From Oryzias latipes (taxonomy: Eukaryota > Chordata > Actinopteri > Beloniformes > Adrianichthyidae): a stretch of 64,000 nucleotides of DNA. Positions 39,349 through 64,000 of this stretch are shown in pieces (position 1 is the stretch's first letter; the number at the start of each line of letters is the position of its first letter). Where the stretch lies: positions 18,855,354-18,919,353 of the forward strand of contig NC_019876.2 of the NCBI RefSeq assembly GCF_002234675.1, written 5' to 3'. A model generated the notes under the pieces. That model did not search any database, was not told where the DNA came from, and saw nothing but the letters and a program-made list of their open reading frames with translations. The position numbers were made by a program, and so were the translations under genes.

Positions 39349-40284
39349 TACGCTCCAACAGGATGAAAAGAGCCTGCCATCTTGCATCTGATGTGTCCTT
39401 TTCCATAAAGGTCAAAGATCATAAATGAAAAGACTTCATAGTTTAACACAAATAAATGTTGTAAAATAAGCATTTTAAACAATTTTTTAAAGATCTGTTG
39501 CAACTGGAATTCTAAGAAAAAACTATCTAAGTTTAAAGATTGAATTTGTTTCTGTTTAATACATGCTCAGTTTGTTAAAACACGTAACCAATCAAGGCTA
39601 AAAACAATGCGTCATCATCAGCTTCATTTATTTTTAAAGCCTGCATGCCGCTCATGTTACAGTACCTGCTGACTGCAACAGGGTCCAGCCATTGTCTTTT
39701 TTTCCCTCTATACAGACATCCTTCCTGCTGTGCTAATATTTAGCTGCAGTATTCCCAGAAGTGTTTGTGTGCAGCTGAGAAGGACAATGGGGTCAGGGAA
39801 CTGGAGCAGAAAGAAAAGAGTTGGAACACATTCAGAGGAGACTAAAAGAGTTCCTTTCAAATGTTTCAAAATAACTTTTTAATAAATGTGAAGTAAAAAC
39901 ATTTAGGTTGTAAAGTTGAAGGGCCTTGGTTGTCCTGGAGGCGTATTTGATTACTTATTTAGGCTGTAATGACAATGTCTTAATAAAGATGTGCTTAATA
40001 GAGGCATAAATAAACAAGTATACGCCAATTACCATAAATGTTCTCTGGTGGAGTTGGAATGGTGCTCCTCATGGATCTCAGACAGAGTGAAAGTGTCAGA
40101 CACCAGAAAAATCCTTCATCTGCATTAATCCAACACACAGCTTTCCTGTGTCTGCAGATGTTTTTTTTTTTTTTTAATCTAAGTGGATTTTGTTTGTACA
40201 ATTTGGCAGCAAATTTGTTCAATCCTAATCTACCAGGACAGACGCAAAGACTTAAAAAAATCACTGCCAAAATGGACTCCTTGG

Positions 40285-40350
40285 AAATGAGTTTTTAATT
40301 TCAATGTACGTATGACAATGACAATAAAGATCTATCTATCTATTTATCAA
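40285..40350 (+). repeat. probable LINE 3' tail with (CTAT)n
   Basis: ATGACAATGACAATAAAGAT followed by a CTATCTATCTAT run resembles the 3' tail of a fish non-LTR element. No coding part is attached. Confidence 0.4.
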
Positions 40351-41012
40351 AACTTATTACCCCATTGGCAGATTTTATTTAAATAAGACAAAAAAACTGG
40401 CCAATGGGGTAAGAAAAATGGTCCTAAAAGAATTATCTTTTAAGTAAAAGATTGTAAGGTGTTTTCTCAAACTAAGATTATTCTGCTATTGAAAAACAAT
40501 TGTTTTTCTTGCAAAACAGAAAATAAGACAGTTTTTCTTGAAATAAGGATGTTTTTACTTTCTTAAAATTCAGTTTTTGCTGTGTAGTCATTTCATTAAT
40601 CATTTACGCTCATGAACCAGCAAGATTGTAAAACAGGATTTTTTGTCGTACTTCCACAAACACCAAAATTCCTCCTCTCTCCTCTTCAGACTTTAATCGG
40701 GATGTAAATAATCTAGAAAACTAGATAAAGAGCGTGTTTAGTAATCATTGTCCTGACTTATTAGAAATAGCCTCAGATACTAAATGAGTATCAGTCAAAC
40801 TATCTCTTAATGTATCCTTGTTCTTTGACATCAATGCATTATCTCCTATTTAAAACATCACAGTTTACAAGAAGATTGGTCTCTTTGAGCATGCTCTTTC
40901 CGGATATGGTGATTTAAAATAACTTTAAAAAATTGTGAATCTCATTGAAAATACCTGGAACGTAGTGGTTAGCACTTAGTAAGGTGTACAATCCAGCAGG
41001 TAGCTGCAGGAT

Positions 41013-41071
41013 TTAAGATGCTGGTAAGGAAAGCAGACATGGAATGTCTGCTTTCCTTACCAGCATCTTAA
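41013..41071. repeat. perfect 28-bp inverted repeat with 3-nt loop
   Basis: Arm 41013-41040 (starting TTAAGATGCTGG) is the exact reverse complement of 41044-41071, with only GGA between them. All 28 pairs match. The right arm runs straight into the retroelement relic at 41074. Confidence 0.95.
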
Positions 41072-41073
41072 GC

Positions 41074-41310
41074 TATGTTAACATGAAGAAGAAGGAATAT
41101 GTGAAACTGAAAAAATACCAGAGACTCAGAGAAGAACTGGAAAACGCATGGAAGGTAAAGGTGACAGTGGTGCCCGTTGTAATTGGAGCACTCGGAGCAA
41201 TCACCCCCAAACTGGAGGAGTGGCTACAGCAGATTGCTGTGGAAGCACAAAGTACAGATTGGTTGTCATATGATATCCACTCCAGCTCATGCTGGAGATT
41301 TTCTTGAGCG
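41074..41310 (+). pseudogene. C-terminal relic of a retroelement reverse-transcriptase polyprotein
   Basis: The frame contains KKYQRLREELENAWKVKV then VVPVVIGALGAITPKLEEWL, a motif common at the C-terminal end of several vertebrate non-LTR retroelement polyproteins. Nothing else of the element is present, and the frame begins inside the hairpin. It is a fragment with no function of its own. Confidence 0.5.
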
Positions 41311-41369
41311 TGTAGACGTAATATAACTGCCCAGGAGATTACCCAAAACGCACACAAAGGAAGTTTTCT

Positions 41370-41615
41370 AACCCATCCATGTATTTTCCAAACCGGTTTA
41401 ATCCCTGTTAGGTTCACGGCACGGGGTTCCTGGAGCCTATCTGAACCACTGCTGAGTGAAGACACTGTACACTACGGACAGGTTACCAGTCTGTTACAGG
41501 GACACACACTCACTTTCACACCTAAGGGACAGTTTAGAATGATCAATTTACCTTTAAAGCAGGTGTTTGGACTGTGGAGGAGAGCTCACCACTGTGCTGC
41601 CCCGGTTTTTCTAAC
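41370..41615 (+). repeat. teleost interspersed repeat R2, diverged copy
   Basis: ATCCATGTATTTTCCAAACC, GGAGCCTATCTGAACCACTG, ACCAGTCTGTTACAGGGACA and CAGTTTAGAATGATCAATTT appear in order. It is a diverged copy of the repeat at 38195. Confidence 0.7.
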
Positions 41616-42059
41616 CGATATTAAAATAACAAGAATCCGAACATCATAACATAAATCATCTGCTGGCTTATTTCGACTGCGACGAACTGAGCAGCAAAAT
41701 GAGGACAGCAGAAAATGTATTCATAATTTTTATTAAATGTTCTCAATAAAGTAGAACATATACAAAGTGGACCCTAAAAAGAGATGAGACTCTTTAAAAA
41801 ATGTACACAAAAAGATGAATATAAATGCATCACAACCACAGATATAGGACTCAAGTAATAAACAGTTAGATTATTGACTTTTGTTATATTTATGACCAAA
41901 AAAACACTCAAATCATGTAGAAGATAAGAAAAAAACGTAAGAGTTTAGAACTGTAAGGCCTTTATCCACCCACAGTCTGTGAAATGACAGTGATCTACAT
42001 TTCAACCCCCACATGACAGTTTAACAATATCAGTACATAAAAACAAAATTACGATTTTC

Positions 42060-42262
42060 ACCACCTAGAGCCAAGAATAAAAGTTTGTATTTGTGGTGAA
42101 AATACGCTGCAAATCTTACTTTTCCCTGTCCAAACTGGCATCTGATTTAAAATTTAACAGCTGGATAACGCCAGTGTTGTTTGCACTTTTCTTTGCACCT
42201 TTAATGTTTGGTTGGGCTGTGAGGGGCTGTAAGCCAGCAAAAGTGCCTGTTATTCATTCGTT
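42060..42262 (-). repeat. dispersed repeat family R1, copy H
   Basis: AACTGGCATCTGATTTAAAA, TTTGCACCTTTAATGTTTGG and TGTGAGGGGCTGTAAGCCAG match the family in the same orientation as copies A-C. Both ends are truncated. Confidence 0.5.
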
Positions 42263-42604
42263 GCATCTGAATGGAAAATGCTAACTAGGTTTTGAAAGGT
42301 CTTGCTGAGGATTCTGAGTCAAAGGTTAAGCTCTATAACTTTACTGGGATCTCTCTTGTTACATGTGATTCTGGAAATACAGATCTTTAAAAAAGAACTT
42401 GGTCTTGGTTCACAGGAACTCTTATACTTTTGCTGTTTTATTTTCCTTCTGGAACCCTTTTGGAGTGGACATTTCCAGTCCATTTTCATTGCACAGTGAA
42501 TGTCTTCCTACTAAACTTCATTTATTCACTGGGAAACTGTCCCAACAAAACCAGATTTCATGGGATTTCAAAGAGACATTAAGTTAGAGTGTATGTTCAA
42601 AAAA

Positions 42605-42872
42605 GTAATGATTGGGTAGCTCGGTTGGTAAGGTGGGAAGCTACCATGCAGGAAACCAGGGTTTGATTCCCGGAGGGGACTGAGCAATGGTACTGGGGGC
42701 AATTACCATATCAATGGCGAGCAGTTAACATCACCCAGTGAGGGTCCTTAGGCAAGGCCCTTAACGCTACTGCCTCCCGAGCGTGGTTTCGGCTGCAGCT
42801 CACCGCTCCCCAAGGGGATGGGTCAAATGCAGAGAAAGAATTTCCCTTCGTGGGATAAAATACAGTGTATAA
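42605..42872 (+). mobile_element. tRNA-derived SINE
   Basis: The head holds an A-box-like GTAGCTCGGTTGGTAAGGTGG and, about 40 bases on, a B-box-like GGTTTGATTCC, the split promoter of RNA polymerase III. The body includes GCAAGGCCCTTAACGCTACT and the tail ends AGAATTTCCCTTCGTGGGAT, as in common fish tRNA-derived SINEs. The CCA-end and anticodon stem do not form a real tRNA. Confidence 0.75.
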
Positions 42873-43059
42873 TGTGTAATTAGTATTTTCCTTTAGGATG
42901 TATTTATCTCATATTTCATTTTGATGGGCACAGAGCAAGTACCTGTAACATACTTGTTCAGATATAAATTAAGACATTTTAGCATAGTTAGTATTCAACT
43001 TCATCCATACTGCCTCACTTTAATAGACTACTTGTAGCACCCTCAAACTATATTTTGTT

Positions 43060-43465
43060 CTATTGTAAAAGAGTCCCTGTGGTCTTTTATTTCTGATTAT
43101 GACATTTTTTAACCTAAATCAAACGTGTGTTTCGTTTTTTATGACATTTTTTTGCAGTGGCAGGAATTCATCAGCAACAAAAATTGCGAGCAACATCAGA
43201 GCTATCCAGCTGGACGAGGAAAAGGAAAATGTTTATGTATGTATTTGTCTACAAGTGAATGCATCAGAATGGAGCGGAGGAGGGAGACTTTGGCCCACCC
43301 ATTTAGGTGCTGCATCACCACTGAGAGCTTTTACGACATGGCGGGTTTGATCTGCTCCATCACAATTTAAATAAAAAATACTAATCTTGAAATGTTATCC
43401 TTTATCATCAGAATTTAAATTAAAATTGAACACATAGTTGTAAATTGGGGTTTTAAATTAGATAT
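43060..43465 (+). repeat. dispersed repeat family R1, copy I
   Basis: Blocks CTGTGGTCTTTTATTTCTGA, GAGCTATCCAGCTGGACGAG and GTGAATGCATCAGAATGGAG match copies D-F in the same orientation. It lies just upstream of the presumed mfap3l promoter. Confidence 0.55.
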
Positions 43466-43549
43466 TTCTGAGTACGCCCTTCCTCCGCTCGTAATTATGA
43501 CGTAGTCCAAAAAAAGCCGGACGGCGTTTCTTCCCATCACGCAGGCAGC

Positions 43550-43655
43550 GGGAGGGGGAGGATGTGGATGCCAGGGGAGGATTAGAACAGCAGCAGGCAC
43601 TAGCTGAGGGGCTTTAGGGCAAATAAGAGGTAGTCCATGAAGACAGACCCTCATG
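43550..43655 (+). promoter_or_regulatory. probable non-coding first exon and promoter of mfap3l
   Basis: A GC-rich segment (GCAGGCAGCGGGAGGGGGAG) leads to a strong donor CTCAT|GTAAGTA at 43655/43656. The next acceptor, GCTACAG, is at 44542. The assignment to mfap3l rests on position and strand only. Confidence 0.35.
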
Positions 43656-44546
43656 TAAGTATATAAATATGCTAATATTTAGTCATTTTACCGGGTAACA
43701 AAAGTTAGCTGGTTAATTGAGCAGGTTTACCTTGGGTTGTTGACGGCTGAGTTGTTGGCCACAGGCTGGAAATATGCGAATATGTCTGTTCTCTTGTTTT
43801 TACACATACTGTATTGTATTTTTAGATAACGTTTTGTCAGTTTATTTCAAAACTACCTCGGCTCAGTCAAACAAGCTTTGTGCGACCCTTCTCGAAAGCT
43901 CCGTCCTATTAACCAGCACATAGTCATATCCCACGCCCTTTTGTTTTTAAGCTTTATAACGGTTAAAAATAAATAAATAAAAACATCCACAATGTATATT
44001 AGAAATTATATTTGGGCAATATTTTCGTTTAATATGAAGTGCGCTTGCCATCTAGCCCCAAATCTCCCTTCGAATATCTACGTCAACCCGGTGAACCAGG
44101 ACGTAGACGGAGCCCACTCTCTGCTCCGTTATGTGACTGCAACGCTTTTTCATTTCGGTAGAGCCTCTGTACAGAAAGAAATACGCTTTTCCCCTAAATG
44201 CGAGGTTTCTTGTAATTATGTTTAACAAAATAATAATAAAAAAATCGATAACCACCGATTTCTGAAGAGGACCAAATGTTTTAAAGCTGTTCTTATTGAA
44301 CGCCTAATTGATTGTGTTAGCTTAGCAGAAGGATACAAACCGTAACCTCTAGAAGAGCCACAACTGCACAAATGTGAGTCATACTTTTAGGATTTTGGCC
44401 CATTTGTAAAAAGATGTAGAAAGCACGTGATTTTAACTATTGTTTTCTTTTTAGATATTTAAATGTTGGTTTAGTCTCCTTTAAATGATTGTTTCAGTTT
44501 GTTTCATACTAATCTTCTTCTTTTTTGTTATTGTTGCTACAGTGAG

Positions 44547-44626
44547 ATGATTCACATCACAGAGCTGAAAGCCATATTGCCTTCCATCATCAAAAAGAGA
44601 TACCCAGACTGCAGGATGGAGGAGGA

Positions 44627-44630
<4 letters not shown>
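44547..44630 (+). CDS. upstream ORF overlapping the mfap3l start
   Basis: A 27-codon ORF starts four bases into the exon that carries the mfap3l start. Its TGA stop overlaps the mfap3l ATG in the arrangement ATGA (44627-44630). The peptide begins MIHITELKAILPSI. It would be read first if translation starts at the first ATG of this exon, and could lower or re-route mfap3l translation by termination and reinitiation. Whether it is translated is unknown. Confidence 0.35.
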
Positions 44631-56770
<12,140 letters not shown>

Positions 56771-57670
56771 CGGAGTGATGAGCAGCCATCTTTACCCTCT
56801 ATGCATTTTCACTTGAAAACAAAAATATATTTAATTTTGGAGAAAACGATCCCCTTTTATTTGTCTTTTCTGAAACCCTTCCAATCTTTTCTAGATTGAT
56901 CCGCTCAGTCTTAAAACTTTTTCAGGCACTTGTTTTCTCACTCTGGACCTGAATGTAAATGGGAGGAGCCAAGCGGATTATCGGTGTAGTGAGTAGAGAT
57001 TGTATGTGCCCAAAGCGAACCCTGGCACCTGAGAGGTGGGCTGGTCTGTTTCTGTTAAAGAGGCAAGAAAATGATTTCCTTAGTTTGAGGGTTTTTGTGT
57101 TTTTCTTTACAAATACGCCCCAGCTTGGTTTCCTTCATTCAAGATTCACATCCAGCTCCTGTCATGACGTCTCTGCTGCTGTTTATACGCTGCGTTCACG
57201 TACAGGTGCATGCTGGGGCCAGAATCAACGAAAGGTCACATGATTGTACAATCCTAAACAAGCAAAGCGAGCTAGTGAGTGCAATGCATTTCCTTAATAG
57301 ACATTTTTAGGTTGATGTGTTTTTCTTTAAGATAGTTAATATTATTAATACCTAGTGTGACGTGCTTTTGTTTCTCAGTAGTTACTTTTTCTAGTTTTGT
57401 TTTCTTGGATGTTTTGTGGTTTAAATCCGACTGGTGCCCTGATCCGAGCATTGTCCTGCTTCCGCTGGGGTTTCACAGTTGGCTGCATTCTGCCTGCATG
57501 TGCGAGTGTACTCTAAAGGTGTCGTACGTCTTTCTCTGAATCTCTAAACCTACTGTGCTGCTTCCTGTTGCTTTGGCTCAAAGTCCAGTCTGTGGCAGAG
57601 AAGAGCTGGATGCTGTTCTGCTTTCACTGCTGCTTTTTTTGTAGTTGAATAAAAGAAAATTGCTGTGCTT
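56771..57670 (+). other. mfap3l 3' UTR
   Basis: Non-coding sequence after the mfap3l stop. The AATAAA at 57648-57653 is the best poly(A) signal, with a GTGTGTGGAC GU-rich segment some 30 bases further on. This gives a 3' UTR of about 0.9 kb. Confidence 0.6.
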
Positions 57671-57959
57671 TAAGAGAAAGAGGGTGTGTGGACTTTTTTG
57701 GTTTGGTTTTTTACTGTTGAATCATTTCAGAACACAACACAGCATGAGGAACCAATGATAGACTCTTAAAGAATCTGGAAAAATATGTTTCTTCCCTCTG
57801 ATATGTCATGTGGGCCCCTTGCTCTCATGGTAGCTACAGAATTGTAGGTCATTGTTCTGCTGTGACACTAAAGGCACGGAAGGAAAAGGATCTGCTGACA
57901 CAAACAAGTCAAATGCATTTTCATTTCTGTTTTTAGAGGCTTGCATGGACAATCACCAA

Positions 57960-58060
57960 AAATGTTTTTTTTTTTTTTTTTTTACTTTTTCTGTCCAACA
58001 GCTGAGCAGACAGATGAGAGCTGAAAGCGTCTTGTGTTGAACATATCTTACTGTTGCAAT
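57960..58060 (+). repeat. interspersed repeat R3, short third copy
   Basis: A T-run followed by CTGTCCAACAGCTGAGCAGA and GAGAGCTGAAAGCGTCTTGT matches 17330-17400. Confidence 0.45.
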
Positions 58061-58439
58061 AGGGGTTATAAAACGTTTGACACACTAGGTGTACGGTACG
58101 GTATATATAAACCCCTTTTGTAATTTAGGCTAAACCTTTTTAATCTTACTCGTATCTATAACAGTGTTTTGTTGGACCGGATGGAAAAGAAGGGGAAGAG
58201 GAGAGAGGGATGCTGGATGTTTACAATCATTACAGTCCGGTTTATTAACAAGATAAATCCAAAAGAGGGCGGGGCCTGTCCACACACACACCCCCAAATG
58301 CTGCAAACATACCTGTTGGCTCCAAAAATTCCCACATACAAAACATGTGAACATGTACACAATACAACTGATGTTCACACACGCATACTTATGCATTCGC
58401 ACCAACCCATGTGAAATATTTCATTTGATCACTCAAACT

Positions 58440-58735
58440 ATTTGTTCAAAGGTGAGATAACACATGCGCTCCTGTGAGTCTTTATGTTCTAAAGTGGATG
58501 CGGAGCCGCCATCAGTGTATGAATGTGTGTGTAAATGTGTGTGTGACAGGGTGAATGGGTCTGTGACTGTAAAGCGCTTTGTCCTTGTAGGAAGAAAGGC
58601 GCTATACAAGTATACACCATTTACCATGATGGAATGTAAAAAGGAGTGAGAGTACCCAGCCATCCCCACACCAAAACCCCTGCCGCTGCAGCCAGGACCC
58701 CCCCCCCAAAAAAAAAAAAAAAAAAAAAAACAACA
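58440..58735 (+). repeat. non-LTR/SINE-type 3' tail and adjacent homopolymer runs
   Basis: GTAAAGCGCTTTGTCCTTGT followed by GAAAGGCGCTATACAAGTAT is the usual 3' tail of fish L2-related elements. It is followed at 58699-58730 by a C-run joined to an A-run of about 22. No coding part is attached. Confidence 0.55.
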
Positions 58736-59110
58736 CCCGCACTGCAGCAGATAGAGAACAACCACCCGCTGGGCATTTACATCCGCCAGGGACAGCAGGA
58801 CCGCCACAGGGGCCCCCAAAGCCTGGGGGGAAAGAGACTGTAACCCCCAGCCCAACCAGGAGGGCACCCCCCCCCCCCCCCCCCCCAGACAAGCAACCCA
58901 CCACCACCCAGAAGTTCTGGGCATCCCCCCACCCCAACCCCCTCAAGGGAGACCTGCCCTGCGCTTCAGACAACCGCCCACACAGTCCACGGTTGGTCCA
59001 GTTGAGAGCAAGTCAGGGGCCAGCCACCCCTGTCCAGGAGGAAGACGCCCCAGAGTGGTACACTTCAGCCCAAAACCCTGAGGTCCACAAACACAAACCT
59101 TTGAAATATT
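58736..59110. repeat. C-rich low-complexity stretch
   Basis: It is strongly strand-biased to C and A, with a run of about 20 C at 58867-58886. The ORFs on both strands are compositional. The class is unknown. Confidence 0.5.
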
Positions 59111-59112
59111 CA

Positions 59113-59335
59113 AAAAACAGCAATAAAAGGAGATCTTACCGTAAAACTGTTGCATCTATTTTTCGAAATCCCCTTCCTGTATTGCTACATCAGCTCAACT
59201 GTGTTAAGAGCTTTAAAATCCAGGTCAGGATATTTCTGCTCAGAAAAGCTTTTCTGATCTTAGCCTAAACGTAATTTGAATGTTTATCCTCCCTTTTAGT
59301 GTATTCACTTTGGGATTTTATTCAAGTGCTATATG
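59113..59335 (+). mobile_element. L2-like LINE 3' fragment
   Basis: The frame reads LPVLLHQLNCVKSFKIQ then VRIFLLRKAFL, comparable to the C-terminal segment [15 protein letters not shown] of the L2-like ORF at 54420-54470. Only this end is present. Confidence 0.45.
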
Positions 59336-59395
59336 AATACACATGGGTGCTATAAAAGTCTACTTTGGTGATTTTAAAATTTAACCTCAGACTAA

Positions 59396-59599
59396 CCCTT
59401 GTGCTATCCTATGTCACCACCCTTACATTCACGTGATCTCCCTACCTGGACAAAGGTGGATAAAGGTGGAAAGATTTCATGGAATCCATGGACACCAGTG
59501 AAGATCACAAATCATTGAAGAAAAAAGGTTCAGCGCACTGTCTAGTGGGGTCTAGATGACCCAACTCCCAATGTTAAAGTGCCTAGGATAGCACATGGG
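59396..59599. mobile_element. TTAA-type MITE, copy 4
   Basis: It has the same termini and interior as copies 2 and 3 (CCCTTGTGCTATCCTATG, GTGGATAAAGGTGGAAAGAT, CCAACTCCCAATGTTAAAGT, GGATAGCACATGGG). The flanking tetramers have mutated to CTAA and TTAC. Confidence 0.7.
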
Positions 59600-59680
59600 T
59601 TACACAGCATCATCATAATAAAAAGACCACTGGGAACGCTTTACAATAGTTGAAAAGAAAATCAGAATGGGTCTTTATTA
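59600..59680 (-). repeat. dispersed repeat family R1, copy J (end fragment)
   Basis: CATCATCATAATAAAAAGAC then CACTGGGAACGCTTTACAAT and ATCAGAATGGGTC correspond to the terminal 80 bases of the family. It directly abuts MITE copy 4. Confidence 0.5.
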
Positions 59681-61655
59681 TTTATTGGAAAAAAAAAAAG
59701 TATGAACAGAGTTAAATAACTAAAGCAATTGAAATAGGTTTTAATTTTATGCTGCAGTTTTGATATTAATCTAAATAAATCCCGTCTGCATTCTAGTCGT
59801 TTTAGACCCCACCCCCTCCCCCTTGGCTTTTTGATGAAAACATCCTTAGTGTTGTGATTTATTCCAAGTTTTTCCTTTAGCCTCTAAACTACAGATACTC
59901 TAGTCCCCAAATTGCAGATAGTTTTTGTGTTTAAATTGGATTTCTTACAACTCTGCAGACAGTTGAGCTCACCTGCTCCACACCACACCACTTGTTAGGT
60001 CTTTCAACAAAAGATGTCAGGTTAAATTATTCCATAACACCAAAGAATCTTCTCTTCTTTTAATTTAAACAAAATGTCCTTTTTTTTTTTTTTTTTTTAC
60101 ATATTCTTTTTTTCAAATGTACAGTCAAACAATCAAAGCAATCATACATAAAATTCTTTATAATACTAATAATGCACAACTCTATTAACACTACCCATAA
60201 ATTAAAAAAGGAGAAAACATTGAGATCAATATGAAATGTTAGGTAACACCACAGGCTGACGGAGGTGATGCTTGGCGCTGTCGCACAGTCACCGCAGGAA
60301 CGACAGTCACTGCAACACAAAGACCTTCACAGGAAAACAGAAAAAAAAGAGCCCCGCAATCATACACATTCACTCGGCCAGGCTAGGTCAGCCCCCCCAT
60401 TTCTTCTCAGGTCCACATGATGGGTGATATGATGAAGTGGGGAAACATGGCGTCTCTTCAACTATGACAGCTGAAACAGATTAAACTGCTGGATTAAAGA
60501 AAAGAAAAAATATTCTCCTTCATATCACTGACAGGTTTACACTGCAAGCAAACAAGAGGTTTGTTGTTTTGTCAACACTGGACTGCTTCACTGAAGGACA
60601 AACCTTCAGGCCTTTTAGTGTTTTCAAGAAAGGTTATTAAATATCTTATTTACCATCTTTAATCTGGTTATGAATTTAGATTAAATTTAAAAAACTAACG
60701 TGCTCAGTGTGTGTTAGAGGCAAAACATCCCATCAACTGCTATTGTTTTGGAAATGAAAGAAAACATATTTGCAACCAAATTTTTTTGAAAGGGGATGAA
60801 AAGGAAAATAAAATAAAAGACTATCTTCATCTCCACATCTTGTGAAACAAATTTAGTTTTGTTTTTTCAAGCATATATGAGGAGCACAAATCAGGTGGAA
60901 GAACAAAAACGAAAGACTTATTTTTTCTACCAACAGTGCAATAGAAGCCGGGAACTTCTTTCCTCAGTCCACACGGACAGAAAAAACAAACGCACACATC
61001 CATATGTGCATTCGCTCGTCTAACAAATGAACACAAACATTTGGACTTTTTTCGCTTCTGTTAGACATCTTTTTTTTGTTCTTGAAATGCTGCACGGATC
61101 TCCTCTGTACCTGTTCACATTTAAGCCATCGCAGCGAATCAGGTTGTCCTGAAGCATGGTGCATGTCTTCCTAGTTACCGTGGCAACCTGGCAGGAATGT
61201 GGAGGTGCAACACACAGACACATCCTCACACACTACAAGTAAACAGAACGTTTTGTCTTTTTGGAGGGCTGATCGAGCGTGTTGATGGTGGTGGTGAGGG
61301 GAGGGGGGGCAGCCTGGAGCTTTGAGGTCCTTTGTGGCATCCCCGTTTGTGGTTCATTCTGACCTTTGACCCCAGCCAGGTGACTCCCACCTCAGTAAAG
61401 ACAGGAAAGAAGGGGAGGCACATTATGAGTGTCAGTGGGTGTCACTTTACAGCTCAGGGGGGGGGGTCATGTATGTGTGCTGTGGACACAGCATGCATGT
61501 GCAGGTGGAGAAGGGGGGCATTAGTGGCCAAAAAAGGTGCATTTCTCTCAGCAGCTGGATGATGGTTGTCACTTCACCCTCTGTTGAAGTCTCTGAGGGC
61601 CTCAGTCAGACAATCAGTGAGGTTTAACGCTACATGAAACAGAGGGGTCCATGTG
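59681..61655 (-). other. probable clcn3 3' UTR and downstream sequence
   Basis: No protein-coding block on either strand. Since the clcn3 alternative-frame stop is at 61656, the transcript must extend into this interval. The end point cannot be fixed; TTTATT (AATAAA on the minus strand) occurs at 59671-59684. CA/GT-rich and T-run stretches explain the ORFs seen here. Confidence 0.45.

Positions 61656-64000
<2,345 letters not shown>

Larger units (their letters stand above)
37711..43549. other. intergenic, repeat-rich, no protein gene
   Basis: Between aadat and mfap3l I find only repeats, listed separately, and AT-rich unique sequence. The unique stretches at 38475-39130, 39350-40270, 40350-41010 and 41620-42055 show no exon-like block. 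ORFs here are short and have no recognisable family. Confidence 0.6.

Noticed and set aside
42605-42700. A tRNA gene
   Set aside because: A- and B-box-like strings are present, but no cloverleaf or anticodon stem forms. The body and tail are those of a SINE.
58433-58973. Minus-strand ORFs of 123-163 codons rich in Gly
   Set aside because: They are produced by C-runs and C-rich low-complexity sequence and resemble no protein family.
60060-60320. A minus-strand 86-codon ORF ending in Lys-rich sequence
   Set aside because: The Lys run is the reverse of a T-run. It lies in the probable clcn3 3' UTR and has no splice or family support.

Overview
The window is vertebrate nuclear DNA. It has long introns with GT-AG borders, and its coding exons can be joined in frame into near full-length orthologues of five vertebrate genes. 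Short introns, compact intergenic gaps and Tc1-like, hAT-like, L2-like and endonuclease-type LINE repeats point to a teleost fish. A medaka-like (Oryzias) genome would fit the repeats, but that is a guess, because no species marker was tested.

Layout: 1-5340 is intergenic, AT-rich and repeat-laden, and holds a 2.3 kb inverted-repeat structure with a broken THAP-domain relic. 5489-25733 (+) is intu, 17 coding exons and 959 aa, the planar-polarity effector of ciliogenesis. 26517-30314 (-) is ino80b, 5 coding exons and 342 aa, an INO80 chromatin-remodelling subunit, tail-to-tail with intu. 31265-37525 (+) is aadat, 13 coding exons and 425 aa, kynurenine/2-aminoadipate aminotransferase, head-to-head with ino80b across a shared 950 bp promoter interval. 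37526-43549 is intergenic and repeat-rich. 44627-56770 (+) is mfap3l, 2 coding exons and 410 aa, an Ig-domain membrane protein whose 10.9 kb intron is packed with transposons. 61656-61850 (-) is the last coding exon of clcn3, whose other exons lie beyond the right edge.

The genes do not form one pathway. intu, aadat, mfap3l and clcn3 all have human orthologues on chromosome 4q, and aadat-mfap3l-clcn3 keeps the human order and relative orientation. ino80b, on human chromosome 2, is an insertion into this block, and hpf1, expected between mfap3l and clcn3, is not seen.

The strongest observation is that the clcn3 terminal exon is open in two overlapping frames. One gives the ordinary ClC-3 C-terminus. 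The other gives a ClC-3B-like tail ending in a PDZ-ligand motif. Other points of note are a perfect 28-bp fold-back with a 3-nt loop, an upstream ORF overlapping the mfap3l start codon, a four-copy TTAA-flanked MITE family, a roughly ten-copy dispersed repeat, and an L2-like LINE with an intact reverse-transcriptase ORF nested in a TIR element.
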